Part shown: positions 1-8,796 of the stretch, piece after piece | How positions within the stretch are numbered: the first letter of the stretch is position 1 | Layout: each line of letters opens with the position of its first letter | NCBI GenBank assembly: GCA_003168265.1 | Contig: PMSV01000023.1 | Coordinates: 186,001-250,000 of the forward strand | Length of the DNA: 64,000 nt | Direction of reading: 5' to 3' | Origin: Chitinophagaceae bacterium | GTDB lineage: Bacteria; Bacteroidota; Bacteroidia; Chitinophagales; Chitinophagaceae | The notes under the pieces: generated by a model | Database searches by the model: none | What the model saw: only the letters and a program-made list of their open reading frames with translations | What the model was told of the DNA's origin: nothing | Program-made: the position numbers and the translations under genes

Positions 1-60
1 TTTGACCCTCATTTGCTTTTCTTTACTTATTTTAGCTGGATTCACACCAAATTTTTTCAA

Positions 61-918
61 ATGAACCTCATGTTAAGAAAGGGGGAGAAAGAAGATGCCA
101 TAGCCTGCGGGGAAATATGCTATAAGGCATTTAAGGCCATTGCTGATCGCCACAATTTCCCGCCTGATTTTCCAAATCCTGAAAGCGCCATTGGATTAAT
201 GAACTATATTTTTTCAAGTGGGGGCGTCTATTCGTTAGTGGCCGAGTCAGAAGGGCAGATTGTGGGCAGCAATTTCCTTTGGGAAGATATTCTTATTGCG
301 GGTGTGGGCCCTATAACTGTTGATCCAGGAATACAAAATAAGTCAATAGGAAGAAAACTCATGGAGCGAATCCTGCAACGTGTGGAACAGCAGAACCTTG
401 CTGGGGTGAGGTTAGTGCAGGCAGCTTACCACAACAGGTCCATGTCCCTTTATTCAAAACTGGGATTTGATGTAAGGGAGCCTCTTTCACAAATGCAGGG
501 TGACTCACTCGGAATCCATTTCCCTGAATACAATGTTCGTCCGGCAAATGAAACTGACCTGGATACCTGCAATCAATTATGTTTGAAAGTACATGGCCAT
601 AGCAGAGGTCATGAACTTCTTGGGGCCGTTAAAGCACGCACCGCTTCAGTTGTAGAATATAAAGGAAGAATTACAGGATATGCAACCCAGGTTGGTTTCT
701 TTGGGCATGCTGTAGCAGAATCAAATAGTGAACTCAAAGCAATGATTGGTGCAGCAGTTAACTTTTCCGGCCCCGGATTTTTACTTCCTTCACGAAATGG
801 GGAGATGCTGCGCTGGTGCTTAAACAATGGGTTGCGAATTGTTCAACCTATGACTTTAATGAGCAAAGGTTTTTATAAAGATCCTGCTGGAGCTTTTTTG
901 CCTTCTATCCTCTACTGA
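61..918 (+). CDS. GNAT family N-acetyltransferase, two tandem domains
   Basis: This is a probable cytoplasmic acetyl-CoA-dependent N-acetyltransferase of about 285 residues whose substrate cannot be told from sequence. The first GNAT domain covers roughly residues 5-145 and contains the acetyl-CoA loop, seen as ITVDPGIQNKSIGRKL followed by a helix. A second, weaker GNAT-like domain starts near NVRPANETDLDTC and runs to the end. The frame stays open upstream to a TTG at position 13, but the ATG at 61 (or at 70) starts directly at the LRKGEKEDA strand typical of GNAT N-termini, so I chose 61. The gene converges with the hydrolase gene downstream. The family call is firm; a role as a transferase of small molecules or of protein N-termini is open. 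Confidence 0.8.
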   Translation: MNLMLRKGEKEDAIACGEICYKAFKAIADRHNFPPDFPNPESAIGLMNYIFSSGGVYSLVAESEGQIVGSNFLWEDILIAGVGPITVDPGIQNKSIGRKLMERILQRVEQQNLAGVRLVQAAYHNRSMSLYSKLGFDVREPLSQMQGDSLGIHFPEYNVRPANETDLDTCNQLCLKVHGHSRGHELLGAVKARTASVVEYKGRITGYATQVGFFGHAVAESNSELKAMIGAAVNFSGPGFLLPSRNGEMLRWCLNNGLRIVQPMTLMSKGFYKDPAGAFLPSILY

Positions 919-992
919 AGAACTTTCAGTTATGTAAGCTTGCTATTGAACCACCATGTGCAGCGAAAACCCAGAAAAGGGCAATCGCTATT

Positions 993-2864
993 TTAATGTA
1001 ATACCGGCAGTACCAAAAAAGAGGCATTGGCAGGATCATGATATATTTTTATTGTAGCCTTCTGAAAGTCCAGGTCACTGCAAGTGTAGATATCGACCAT
1101 TTTTTGCGGATTGCGATCAACCAGGGGGAACCAACTGCTTTGAATTTGCACCATGATACGGTGGCCTTTTTTAAAAGTATGTGCGACATCATTCATTGTA
1201 AATTTCACGTCAGAGATCTGGCCTGGAACAAATGCTTCTGGTTTTTCAAAGCTGTTCCGGTAACGACCACGCATAATATCACCTCGGACCAGCATTTGAT
1301 AACCGTTCATGATATAGGCAGGTTTTTGTCCGTTTGAATCTGCTTCATACCCAAAATTGTCTGGGAATACATCAATCAACTTAACGACAAAATCGGCATC
1401 TGTTGTCGAAATGCTAACCTTCAGTTGTGCAGTGAGGGGTCCGGCGATGGTAATATCTTCTTTCAGTATATCTGTCTTATAGACGAGAACATCAGGCCTA
1501 TTGGCTGCAAAACGTTGGTCATCGACCATATATTCTCTGGTCCGGTCTTCATGTATGCCTTGAGTATAAGGAACTGGTTTGGCGGGATCACTCACATATT
1601 CATCATGGTCGGTCATGGATCTTGCGTTTACAAATCCAAGTTGATTATCTGCGAGAAGATAGAGATTGGTGAATTGGACATTTTGCGGGGGCCAAACATT
1701 GAACTCATGCCATTTATTTTCTCCGGTAAAAAAAACAGTTGCTTTTGGTATGCTATCCAGGTTACCTTCCCCTTTGAGATAATAATTGAAAAAAGGAATC
1801 TCCCTTTTCTGCTGAAACCATACAGAAGTATTTGATCCGAAACGCACATTCCCCAGATGAGTGCCATCCGGCCCTGCCCATTGGCCATGAAACCAGGGAC
1901 CGATAACTAGTCTGTTACTAGTAATGGGGCTTTGTTTTTCTATTGCCTTAAACACATTCCATGCGCCGAAGCAGTCCTCTGCATCAAATAATCCGCCCAC
2001 CTCCATCATGGCAGGCTTCACATTGTATAATCCTGACCTTGAATTATGTGCTTTCCACCAGGAATCATAATCAGGATGTTGCATTATTTCGCCCCATATT
2101 TGAATATTATTTTCTTCGACAATTTTGGTCATGTTACTCAGCGCCCCCATTCGTAAATAGAAATCATAAGCGTCTGCGGTGAAGGGAGGAATGCCAACGG
2201 CATTTTCCGGGGTAGGCCCTTTACGTGGTTTTCCGATGCCGAATTCTACCAAAAACCCATAGGTATCTTGCAGGAAAAAAGCCCCGTTATGATGCACATC
2301 ATCTCCCATGAAAGCATCTGTTGTTGGCGCTTGGGTGCTTACGGCAATTAGTGCAGGATGGCTGCTCAAAGATGCTTCTGTTGCTGAGAAACCGGGATAG
2401 GAAATACCCACAACGCCAACTTTGCCATTATTACCGGGAACATTTTTTACCAGCCAGTCGATCGCATCATAGGCGTCGCTGGCTTCATCGATATCAGATT
2501 TTGATCTTTTATTTTTTATATAGGGCGGAATAATATGAAATTCCCCTTCGCTCATGTAACGTCCACGCATGTCCTGAATTACCATAATATAACCATCCTT
2601 AAAATATTCCCGCTGAAACCTGTTCCACCATGGGCGCCAGTTATTTTCGCCATAAGGAGCGCAGGAATAAGGGGTCCTTGTAAGAAGGATGGGATGTTTT
2701 TCTGTGCTGTCTTTTGGTATATACATTGACGTGAAAAGTCTGATTCCATCGCGCATAGTTATGTAACGCTCACTTTTGTAGTAATGGCTTTTAATCCATA
2801 TGCTGTCCTGAGCAATTATGGATACACTATAAACCAGCAGTACTAAACTGAAAAAGTATTTCAT
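993..2864 (-). CDS. CocE/NonD family secreted hydrolase (X-Pro dipeptidyl-peptidase S15 type)
   Basis: This is an exported alpha/beta hydrolase of 623 residues in the CocE/NonD (S15) family, whose members cleave acyl or X-Pro substrates. The N-terminus is a signal peptide (MKYFFSLVLLVYSVSIIAQ), so it acts in the periplasm or outside the cell. The alpha/beta-hydrolase domain has the nucleophile elbow GISYPG with Ser near residue 155. A probable acid lies in GGLFDAED, and the catalytic His in IGPWFHGQW. The C-terminal third, from about residue 440, is the jelly-roll domain of the family (ITIAGPLTAQLKVSIST and the HRIMVQIQSSWFP strand). The length matches full-length family members. The true substrate, such as a peptide, glutaryl-amide or ester, is not known. 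Confidence 0.9.
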   Translation of the reverse strand: MKYFFSLVLLVYSVSIIAQDSIWIKSHYYKSERYITMRDGIRLFTSMYIPKDSTEKHPILLTRTPYSCAPYGENNWRPWWNRFQREYFKDGYIMVIQDMRGRYMSEGEFHIIPPYIKNKRSKSDIDEASDAYDAIDWLVKNVPGNNGKVGVVGISYPGFSATEASLSSHPALIAVSTQAPTTDAFMGDDVHHNGAFFLQDTYGFLVEFGIGKPRKGPTPENAVGIPPFTADAYDFYLRMGALSNMTKIVEENNIQIWGEIMQHPDYDSWWKAHNSRSGLYNVKPAMMEVGGLFDAEDCFGAWNVFKAIEKQSPITSNRLVIGPWFHGQWAGPDGTHLGNVRFGSNTSVWFQQKREIPFFNYYLKGEGNLDSIPKATVFFTGENKWHEFNVWPPQNVQFTNLYLLADNQLGFVNARSMTDHDEYVSDPAKPVPYTQGIHEDRTREYMVDDQRFAANRPDVLVYKTDILKEDITIAGPLTAQLKVSISTTDADFVVKLIDVFPDNFGYEADSNGQKPAYIMNGYQMLVRGDIMRGRYRNSFEKPEAFVPGQISDVKFTMNDVAHTFKKGHRIMVQIQSSWFPLVDRNPQKMVDIYTCSDLDFQKATIKIYHDPANASFLVLPVLH

Positions 2865-3043
2865 GAGATTTTTATATTTCCCCTGTTGAGTTTAGGTACG
2901 GGTGTTTTGTCAATTCAGGATCTGGAATCACAATATCCCCGAGTGTAAAATGTGAGGGCACTTCCTGAAAAAGGCCGCTTCAACATTTTTTGCCCAACTA
3001 ATATTGCATACTTTTCGTTCACCATCTAACTTTAGACAATTGA

Positions 3044-3793
3044 TTACTTAGTGCTCCACTTAAACCACTTGATACCCATTGTAGTGAATAAAATGGCATA
3101 GCCAATGGTAAGAAGCAGTGACAGGGTACTATGATTGTCCCACCTGACAGGTTCAAGACTTGCTGCAAGTATATTCTTTACAGTTCCATAGGGGGTCCAA
3201 TCAACCACATTCTTGAACTTATCGCCCAAAACGCCCAATTCCCCAAACATTCCTACGATAATAAAAGCGAAATAGATGAGCCTTGCCGTCGAGTTAACTG
3301 TTTCCGGATTTTGGATACGCCCCACTATTGCCTGCCCCAAACCAAGGTAAACCGCCCCGCCAACTATGGAAGACAGGAATGCAAGCACGTACCCGGTTAT
3401 TGACATAGTGATATGGTCCAGTTGAAAACCGGCAATAAAAACGATTATGGTAAGCAGCAAGATCAGTGAAAGCTGTACCAAAAGCCTGCTTACCATGATG
3501 GTCCATAGAGGCAGCGGTGATACGCGCAGTCGTTGAAAAATACCCTTATCTCTGTCGCGGGCAATGGAATTGGTATAGCCCATTAACCCGATAGCTACCA
3601 AACCTAAAGTTATGCTGTTAGACAGAACAAAAGCCCCGCCTGCTGTCGCTACCAGATTTTTCCAGGAAAAGACAATGATCATAGGTATGATCAGCACCAT
3701 AAATGATGCGCGGCGGTTGCGCCATAATGTGGTATAATCGGCCCTAAGCAAGGCCCCCATTACAGTGGATGTTTTTGGTATGATGATTTCCAT
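3044..3793 (-). CDS. ABC-2 type transporter permease
   Basis: This is a membrane-spanning subunit of 249 residues with about six hydrophobic segments, of the ABC-2 type used in exporters. The segment between the first membrane helices contains the RDRDKGIFQRLRVSPLP motif, a strong hallmark of ABC-2 permeases. It lies 18 bp downstream of the ATPase gene on the same strand, so the two form an export operon and probably a 2+2 complex in the inner membrane. The substrate is not evident; drug, lipid or polysaccharide export are all possible for this family. Confidence 0.88.
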   Translation of the reverse strand: MEIIIPKTSTVMGALLRADYTTLWRNRRASFMVLIIPMIIVFSWKNLVATAGGAFVLSNSITLGLVAIGLMGYTNSIARDRDKGIFQRLRVSPLPLWTIMVSRLLVQLSLILLLTIIVFIAGFQLDHITMSITGYVLAFLSSIVGGAVYLGLGQAIVGRIQNPETVNSTARLIYFAFIIVGMFGELGVLGDKFKNVVDWTPYGTVKNILAASLEPVRWDNHSTLSLLLTIGYAILFTTMGIKWFKWSTK

Positions 3794-3811
3794 TTTCGTA
3801 ATTTTTTCAAT

Positions 3812-4594
3812 TTATGGACGTATGGCTTCGCCGGTGAGCGCTATAAATACATCTTCAAGGGTGATCTTGCCACGGCGCGATACGGCTATCACTTCCGGGT
3901 CATTCCGGTGCTTATCTATTAGTGACTGCGGCATACCGGTAGCTATGATGTGCCCGTGATCGATGATGCTGATACGGTCACATACAGCCTCGGCTTCTTC
4001 CATCGAATGAGTGGTAAGCACAACGGCGTTCCCTTTCTCGCGTATAGCCTCGATGTGCGACCATAATTTCCTCCTCGATTGAGGGTCGAGGCCAGAGGTG
4101 GGTTCATCCAGCAATACCAGCTTAGGGTCATGTATAGTCGTAATAGCCAGGGATATCCTTTGCTGCTGCCCTCCAGATAGCTGCCCGAACTTTTTATCTT
4201 CGGAATCATACAGGTTAATTTCCCTAAGAAGGGCATTCAGCATTTTATTGGTAAGATTAAGGCCGTAAATGCTGGCATACAATCGCAGTATCTCAGATAT
4301 GTTCAGTTCGGGCTGAAAGCTATTGGCCTGCAACTGGACACCCATTGCCGCACGGGCTTGCAGTGGTTGTTTCAACGTATCATACCCCGCAACCATAATA
4401 GATCCCGACTTTTGTTTAATCAACCCCTCAATAGCGCTGAACGCACTTGTCTTACCTGCGCCATTGGGACCAAGCAAACCAAATATCTCACCCTGCTTAA
4501 CATAAAACGAAACATTGTTTACAGCCTGAAAATTTCCGTAAAATACATTCAGGTTATCAACTTGCAGAATATTGCTTTGATGTGTTGAATCCAT
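3812..4594 (-). CDS. ABC transporter ATP-binding protein
   Basis: This is the 260-residue nucleotide-binding subunit of the exporter encoded with the downstream permease. Walker A is GPNGAGKTS (residues about 42-50), the signature is LSGGQQQR, Walker B is LVLLDEPTSGLDP, and the switch His lies in TTHSMEEAE. The C-terminal tail (ISRRGKITLEDVFIALTG-like) is characteristic of ABC-2 exporter ATPases of the DrrA/CcmA type. The gene starts the two-gene operon. A box close to the Bacteroidota minus-7 element (TAGCTTTT on the minus strand, about 20-30 bp upstream) may be its promoter, but this is only a seven-of-eight match. Confidence 0.93.
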   Translation of the reverse strand: MDSTHQSNILQVDNLNVFYGNFQAVNNVSFYVKQGEIFGLLGPNGAGKTSAFSAIEGLIKQKSGSIMVAGYDTLKQPLQARAAMGVQLQANSFQPELNISEILRLYASIYGLNLTNKMLNALLREINLYDSEDKKFGQLSGGQQQRISLAITTIHDPKLVLLDEPTSGLDPQSRRKLWSHIEAIREKGNAVVLTTHSMEEAEAVCDRISIIDHGHIIATGMPQSLIDKHRNDPEVIAVSRRGKITLEDVFIALTGEAIRP

Positions 4595-4778
4595 ATTGGG
4601 TCAAAGGGTTGAATAAAAGCTAGGCACCAATTTAGGACTAAAATTGTAGGTCTTCAAATCAAAGTGAATCAATTTCCCCGCTGGATCCGGAACATTTCGG
4701 TGGCTTACTAGTGATCATCTTCCTGTAAATTATGAAAGATTAAAATTGCCAATCCCGGTTTAATCTCAACGCAGATAT

Positions 4779-4810
4779 TTTGTCAAAAGGCACCCAATTC
4801 CCTATATTTA
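4779..4810 (+). promoter_or_regulatory. Candidate Bacteroidota-type promoter for the Reg_prop kinase
   Basis: TTTG at 4779-4782 is followed after 20 bp by TATATTTA at 4803-4810. This matches the Bacteroidota primary sigma pattern (minus-33 TTTG, minus-7 TAnnTTTG) at seven of eight positions in the minus-7 box. Transcription would start near 4817, leaving a leader of about 40 nt before the GTG start. Confidence 0.4.
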
Positions 4811-4856
4811 ATCGTGAATTTATTTTGTCTCTTAAAATATTTTTTCAGGAAGATAC

Positions 4857-7800
4857 GTGGAAAAGAAGAATCACATGAAGATTATTTCAAATAAGTATGG
4901 TATAAGATTTTTATTTTCACTAGTTTTTTTAATGTGCCTGCAGGCACCCTTTTCTTTTTGCCAGAAAATCCACTTCAACACGGTAAATATAGCCAATAAT
5001 GAAACTATATTTTCAGATGCAGCGATTGACAGGCAGGGATATTTCTGGATGGTGGGTTACTCAGCAGGCTCAAATGTCTTAACGAAATATGATGGTACAA
5101 AATTTACTGAGTTTATACATGAACAAAAAAACCCAAATTCCCCCGCAAATGCAACTATGTGGCGTTTATTTATTGATGATGGGAATATAATATGGATTGG
5201 CTATCTGGATGGTGGATTAGACAGGTTTGACCCTGCTTCCAATACATTTACCCATTATCGCCATAACCCCAAAGATCCGGGAAGCCTGTCCAATGATTCG
5301 GTTACTTCCATCCTAAAAGATCGCGATGGGGATTTATGGATAGCCACTCAAAACGGGTTGAACAAAATGGATATCAAGACTGGCAAATGCACCCATTTTT
5401 TTCACGAACCTGGCAACCCCCAAAGCCTCAGTTATAATACTGTTTGGTGTATGTGTATCGACAATTCCGGCAATTTATGGGTTGGCTGTGCCAGCACTTC
5501 ACTCTTTTCAAATACAATGATTGAAAACAATATGCAAGGCGGACTGAACCTTTTCAACAAAACCAATAATACATTTACTAATTATCTCCACGATTCATCT
5601 GATAATTCTTCCATTGCCAACAACTATATATCCAGCATTTATTCAGACAGGTCTGGTATTATATGGATTGGCACTTTGGGTAACCACCTGGATGCAATGG
5701 ATACAAAAAAAGGCATTTTTGTACATTATGATTATGATCCTGCACACCCGGAAAAATTGAGCGCCCCTCCCATTGCCAATACTAAAAGGCATGATGCTGT
5801 GAGTTTCATTAGCCGGGATACTTCCGGGGTTTTATGGGTAGGGACGGAACTGGATGGGATGACAGGGTATGATACTGTTCAAAAGATAGCAAAGCATTTC
5901 GGGACCAGTTACGTGTTAAACCAAACTGCCTACGTGGAAAGCGCCTCTGGCTTTTCTAATTATAGTGCGGTAAAAGGGCTCACCTCTTATGATGGCCTGT
6001 TTTGGGTTTTTTCGCGGGAAAGAACAAGGGATATTTTCAATTATAATCCCATTAATATCAATATACCATCAATTTCTCTGCGCAACGGGGCTAATGGGAA
6101 TGCATTTTATCAGCAATCTGATGGCCGGATATTATGGGTTGGAACAAACAAAGGACTGGTACGCAAGGACCTTGCCAGTGGGGTGGAAAAAATATGGGTG
6201 CACGAACCGTTAAATAACAACAGCTTGAGCTGTGATACCATTGGCAATATGAAAGTGGATGACAATGGTATTTTTTGGATAGCAACTGTAGGCGGGGGGC
6301 TTTGCAGATTCGATCCGGTTTCAGGTAATTTTACTAGATACCGGAAAGACAGTAAAGACAAACAAAGCATCGGCGGCAATCTGGTGCGCAACCTTTGGAT
6401 AGATCATAGTAAAAATATTTGGCTGGGGTTTTATACCGGAATGGATATGTTCAATATCAGGACTGGGCAATTTATTCATTATGAGCATAACAGTGCAGAC
6501 AGTACGAGCCTTGTAAATGATATAGTTGATAACATTTATGAAGATAAAAATCATACCATTTGGGCAGGTACGTTTGGCGGCCTTGAAAGGTTATATAAAG
6601 ACCGGAAAAGTTTCCATCATTACCTCAAAAAAATTGGCGTTTTCTCTATTTTTACCGATTCCTCTGGTATTTTATGGGTTGGCAGCAGCGATGGGCTCTA
6701 TCATTATGATGCGGCCCGGGATTCGTTTATAAATTTTGTTGATCCGGTCACTGGCCACCATCTGAACATGATACTGTGCGTCATGGAAGATAATGATCGT
6801 AATCTCTGGTTGCGTTCTACCAATTCAATTATTAAAATTGATCCGGCAAGGCTTAAAGCTTTTGTTTATGGCAAAAGCTATGGGGTTACAAACAATTTTG
6901 ATTGGATTTCCAGGTGCTTTAAAGGTAAAGACGGAGAATTATTTTTTGGCGCCCTTGGCGGATATAATGATTTTTTTCCAGGGCAGCAAAAAGAAATACC
7001 GCCGCCACGGATTAATATCACTTCCTTTCAACTGCTTAATGCGGGAACGACAGATGAAAATATTGAGCATGCTGCAATCCGATTCAATACATCCGAAGTA
7101 AGGCTCAGTCATAACCAGAATAGTTTCAGTGTTGATTTTTTTGCTCTTCATTACAACAGCCCCGGCGAAGTAAAATACAAGGTTATGCTGCAAAACTATG
7201 ATCAAACCTGGCGCGACATGGGCACTGAACATAAGACCTCTTTTTTCGGCGTAATGCCGGGAAAATATTTATTGAAAATTAAAGCATTCAATGAAGACGG
7301 CGGGTGGAATGAAAAAGATATTTCTATCCTTGTTGGGCTGCCATGGTGGAAAACATGGTGGGCGTATCTGTTATATATTTTGCTTGCAGGAACCGCCATC
7401 CGTAGTTTTGTACAGTACCGGTCAAGAAAATTAATTAAGGAAAATACCTTACTTGAACGAAAAGTTAATGAGCGCACTAATGACTTAAAAAGATCTCTAG
7501 AAGAATTAAAGGCTACCCAGCAGCAACTGATACAATCAGAAAAAATGGCTTCTCTTGGTGAACTTACCGCAGGCATTGCACATGAAATCCAGAACCCGCT
7601 GAATTTCGTCAATAATTTTTCAGAACTGAATAGGGAATTGATTGATGAAACCTCACAAGCCATTAAGACTGGCGATCGGGATGAAGCAATAGAATTGTTG
7701 ACAACACTAAAGGAAAATGAAGAGAAAATTAACCATCACGGTAAACGAGCAGATGCTATAGTTAAAAGCATGTTGCAACATTCACGGTTAAGTGCAGGTC

Positions 7801-8285
7801 AAAGAGAATCTATAGACATCAATACATTGGCGGACGAGTATTTGAGATTGGCTTATCATGGATTAAGGGCAAATGGTAAAGAGTTCAATGCTGTAATGAA
7901 AACAGATTTTGATCGAAGCATCGCTAAAGTAAACTTCATCCCGCAGGATATCGGAAGAGTGCTTCTGAATATTTACAACAATGCTTTTTATGCCGTTCGT
8001 GAAAAAAAGAAATCAGCAGAAGCAGAATACGAACCAACGGTCTTAGTAAAAACGATGAAGGTTGGTGATAAGATTGAGATAAGAGTAAAAGACAATGGTA
8101 ATGGCATACCTCAAACAGTGATTAACAAAATATTCCAGCCCTTCTTTACTACTAAACCAACTGGACATGGAACAGGATTGGGATTATCCCTAAGCTATGA
8201 TATAGTAAAAGCACATGGCGGGGAGATAATAGTAAATACCGCAGAGGGGGAATTTACAGAATTTGTGATACAATTGCCCATTTGA
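4857..8285 (+). CDS. Reg_prop / Y_Y_Y sensor histidine kinase, non-hybrid
   Basis: This is a membrane sensor kinase of 1142 residues. After a signal peptide (residues about 10-36) come many two-component-regulator propeller repeats (motifs such as DRDGDLWIATQNGL and DSSGILWVGSSDGL), to about residue 720. A Y_Y_Y-type domain follows to about 820, then one membrane helix near WWAYLLYILLAG. A coiled coil leads into the transmitter, with the phospho-acceptor His about residue 909 in AHEIQNP. The ATPase has the N box NIYNNAFYAV, the G1 box DNGNGIP, the F box FQPFFTTKPTG and the G2 box GTGLGLSLS. There is no receiver or AraC domain, unlike many Reg_prop hybrids. The periplasmic propeller probably senses a glycan or other extracellular ligand. 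The GTG start has AGGAAG just upstream; an ATG at 4875 is the alternative. Confidence 0.92.
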   Translation: MEKKNHMKIISNKYGIRFLFSLVFLMCLQAPFSFCQKIHFNTVNIANNETIFSDAAIDRQGYFWMVGYSAGSNVLTKYDGTKFTEFIHEQKNPNSPANATMWRLFIDDGNIIWIGYLDGGLDRFDPASNTFTHYRHNPKDPGSLSNDSVTSILKDRDGDLWIATQNGLNKMDIKTGKCTHFFHEPGNPQSLSYNTVWCMCIDNSGNLWVGCASTSLFSNTMIENNMQGGLNLFNKTNNTFTNYLHDSSDNSSIANNYISSIYSDRSGIIWIGTLGNHLDAMDTKKGIFVHYDYDPAHPEKLSAPPIANTKRHDAVSFISRDTSGVLWVGTELDGMTGYDTVQKIAKHFGTSYVLNQTAYVESASGFSNYSAVKGLTSYDGLFWVFSRERTRDIFNYNPININIPSISLRNGANGNAFYQQSDGRILWVGTNKGLVRKDLASGVEKIWVHEPLNNNSLSCDTIGNMKVDDNGIFWIATVGGGLCRFDPVSGNFTRYRKDSKDKQSIGGNLVRNLWIDHSKNIWLGFYTGMDMFNIRTGQFIHYEHNSADSTSLVNDIVDNIYEDKNHTIWAGTFGGLERLYKDRKSFHHYLKKIGVFSIFTDSSGILWVGSSDGLYHYDAARDSFINFVDPVTGHHLNMILCVMEDNDRNLWLRSTNSIIKIDPARLKAFVYGKSYGVTNNFDWISRCFKGKDGELFFGALGGYNDFFPGQQKEIPPPRINITSFQLLNAGTTDENIEHAAIRFNTSEVRLSHNQNSFSVDFFALHYNSPGEVKYKVMLQNYDQTWRDMGTEHKTSFFGVMPGKYLLKIKAFNEDGGWNEKDISILVGLPWWKTWWAYLLYILLAGTAIRSFVQYRSRKLIKENTLLERKVNERTNDLKRSLEELKATQQQLIQSEKMASLGELTAGIAHEIQNPLNFVNNFSELNRELIDETSQAIKTGDRDEAIELLTTLKENEEKINHHGKRADAIVKSMLQHSRLSAGQRESIDINTLADEYLRLAYHGLRANGKEFNAVMKTDFDRSIAKVNFIPQDIGRVLLNIYNNAFYAVREKKKSAEAEYEPTVLVKTMKVGDKIEIRVKDNGNGIPQTVINKIFQPFFTTKPTGHGTGLGLSLSYDIVKAHGGEIIVNTAEGEFTEFVIQLPI

Positions 8286-8796
8286 AAATAAATCCTTTCA
8301 TATTAATATTCTAATCACTAATCTGTCACTAATTTCTCTGAAATGGAATAGAATCAAGGGATCTTAGATTTATGGGTAATAGAATCCAAATGAGAAGCAA
8401 TTATTCATTCTTTTTCCTTTTCTTTCGTAAATTGTATAATAACCCATAATTTAGAGCAGATTATTTATTCGCCGTTCCCGATTATGCAGTAATTTCCACC
8501 ATGTGCGCAGAAAACCCCAACCACTACCCAATTGGTAAAAAAGGCTTCAAGAGCGGAATATTTATGATAATTGTTTTTCCACGGAAAATCATATATGATC
8601 CCGAAAAAAAATAATCATTGTAGAAAACGTTGGCAGAGGGACTAAGTTGGGAAACACCAGGCCCAAAAACCCTTTTCAATATCTTACTGATTCAACCTGA
8701 AAACAATGGTGCCAGGCGCCCGTATTATGTTTTCCCTTCGCGGATTAGTAATATTATTTGTTATTTCAATGGTTCTTAAAATTTAACCCCTGTTAT
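8286..8796. other. Intergenic stretch, about 510 bp, no gene seen
   Basis: No convincing reading frame, hairpin terminator or RNA gene was recognised here. It is A+T-rich. It holds a short motif, CCACCATGTGC followed closely by AAAACCC (8496-8518), that also occurs between the first two genes of the window (951-971). The upstream control of the metalloprotease must lie in the right part of this stretch, but no clear promoter box stands out. Confidence 0.4.
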
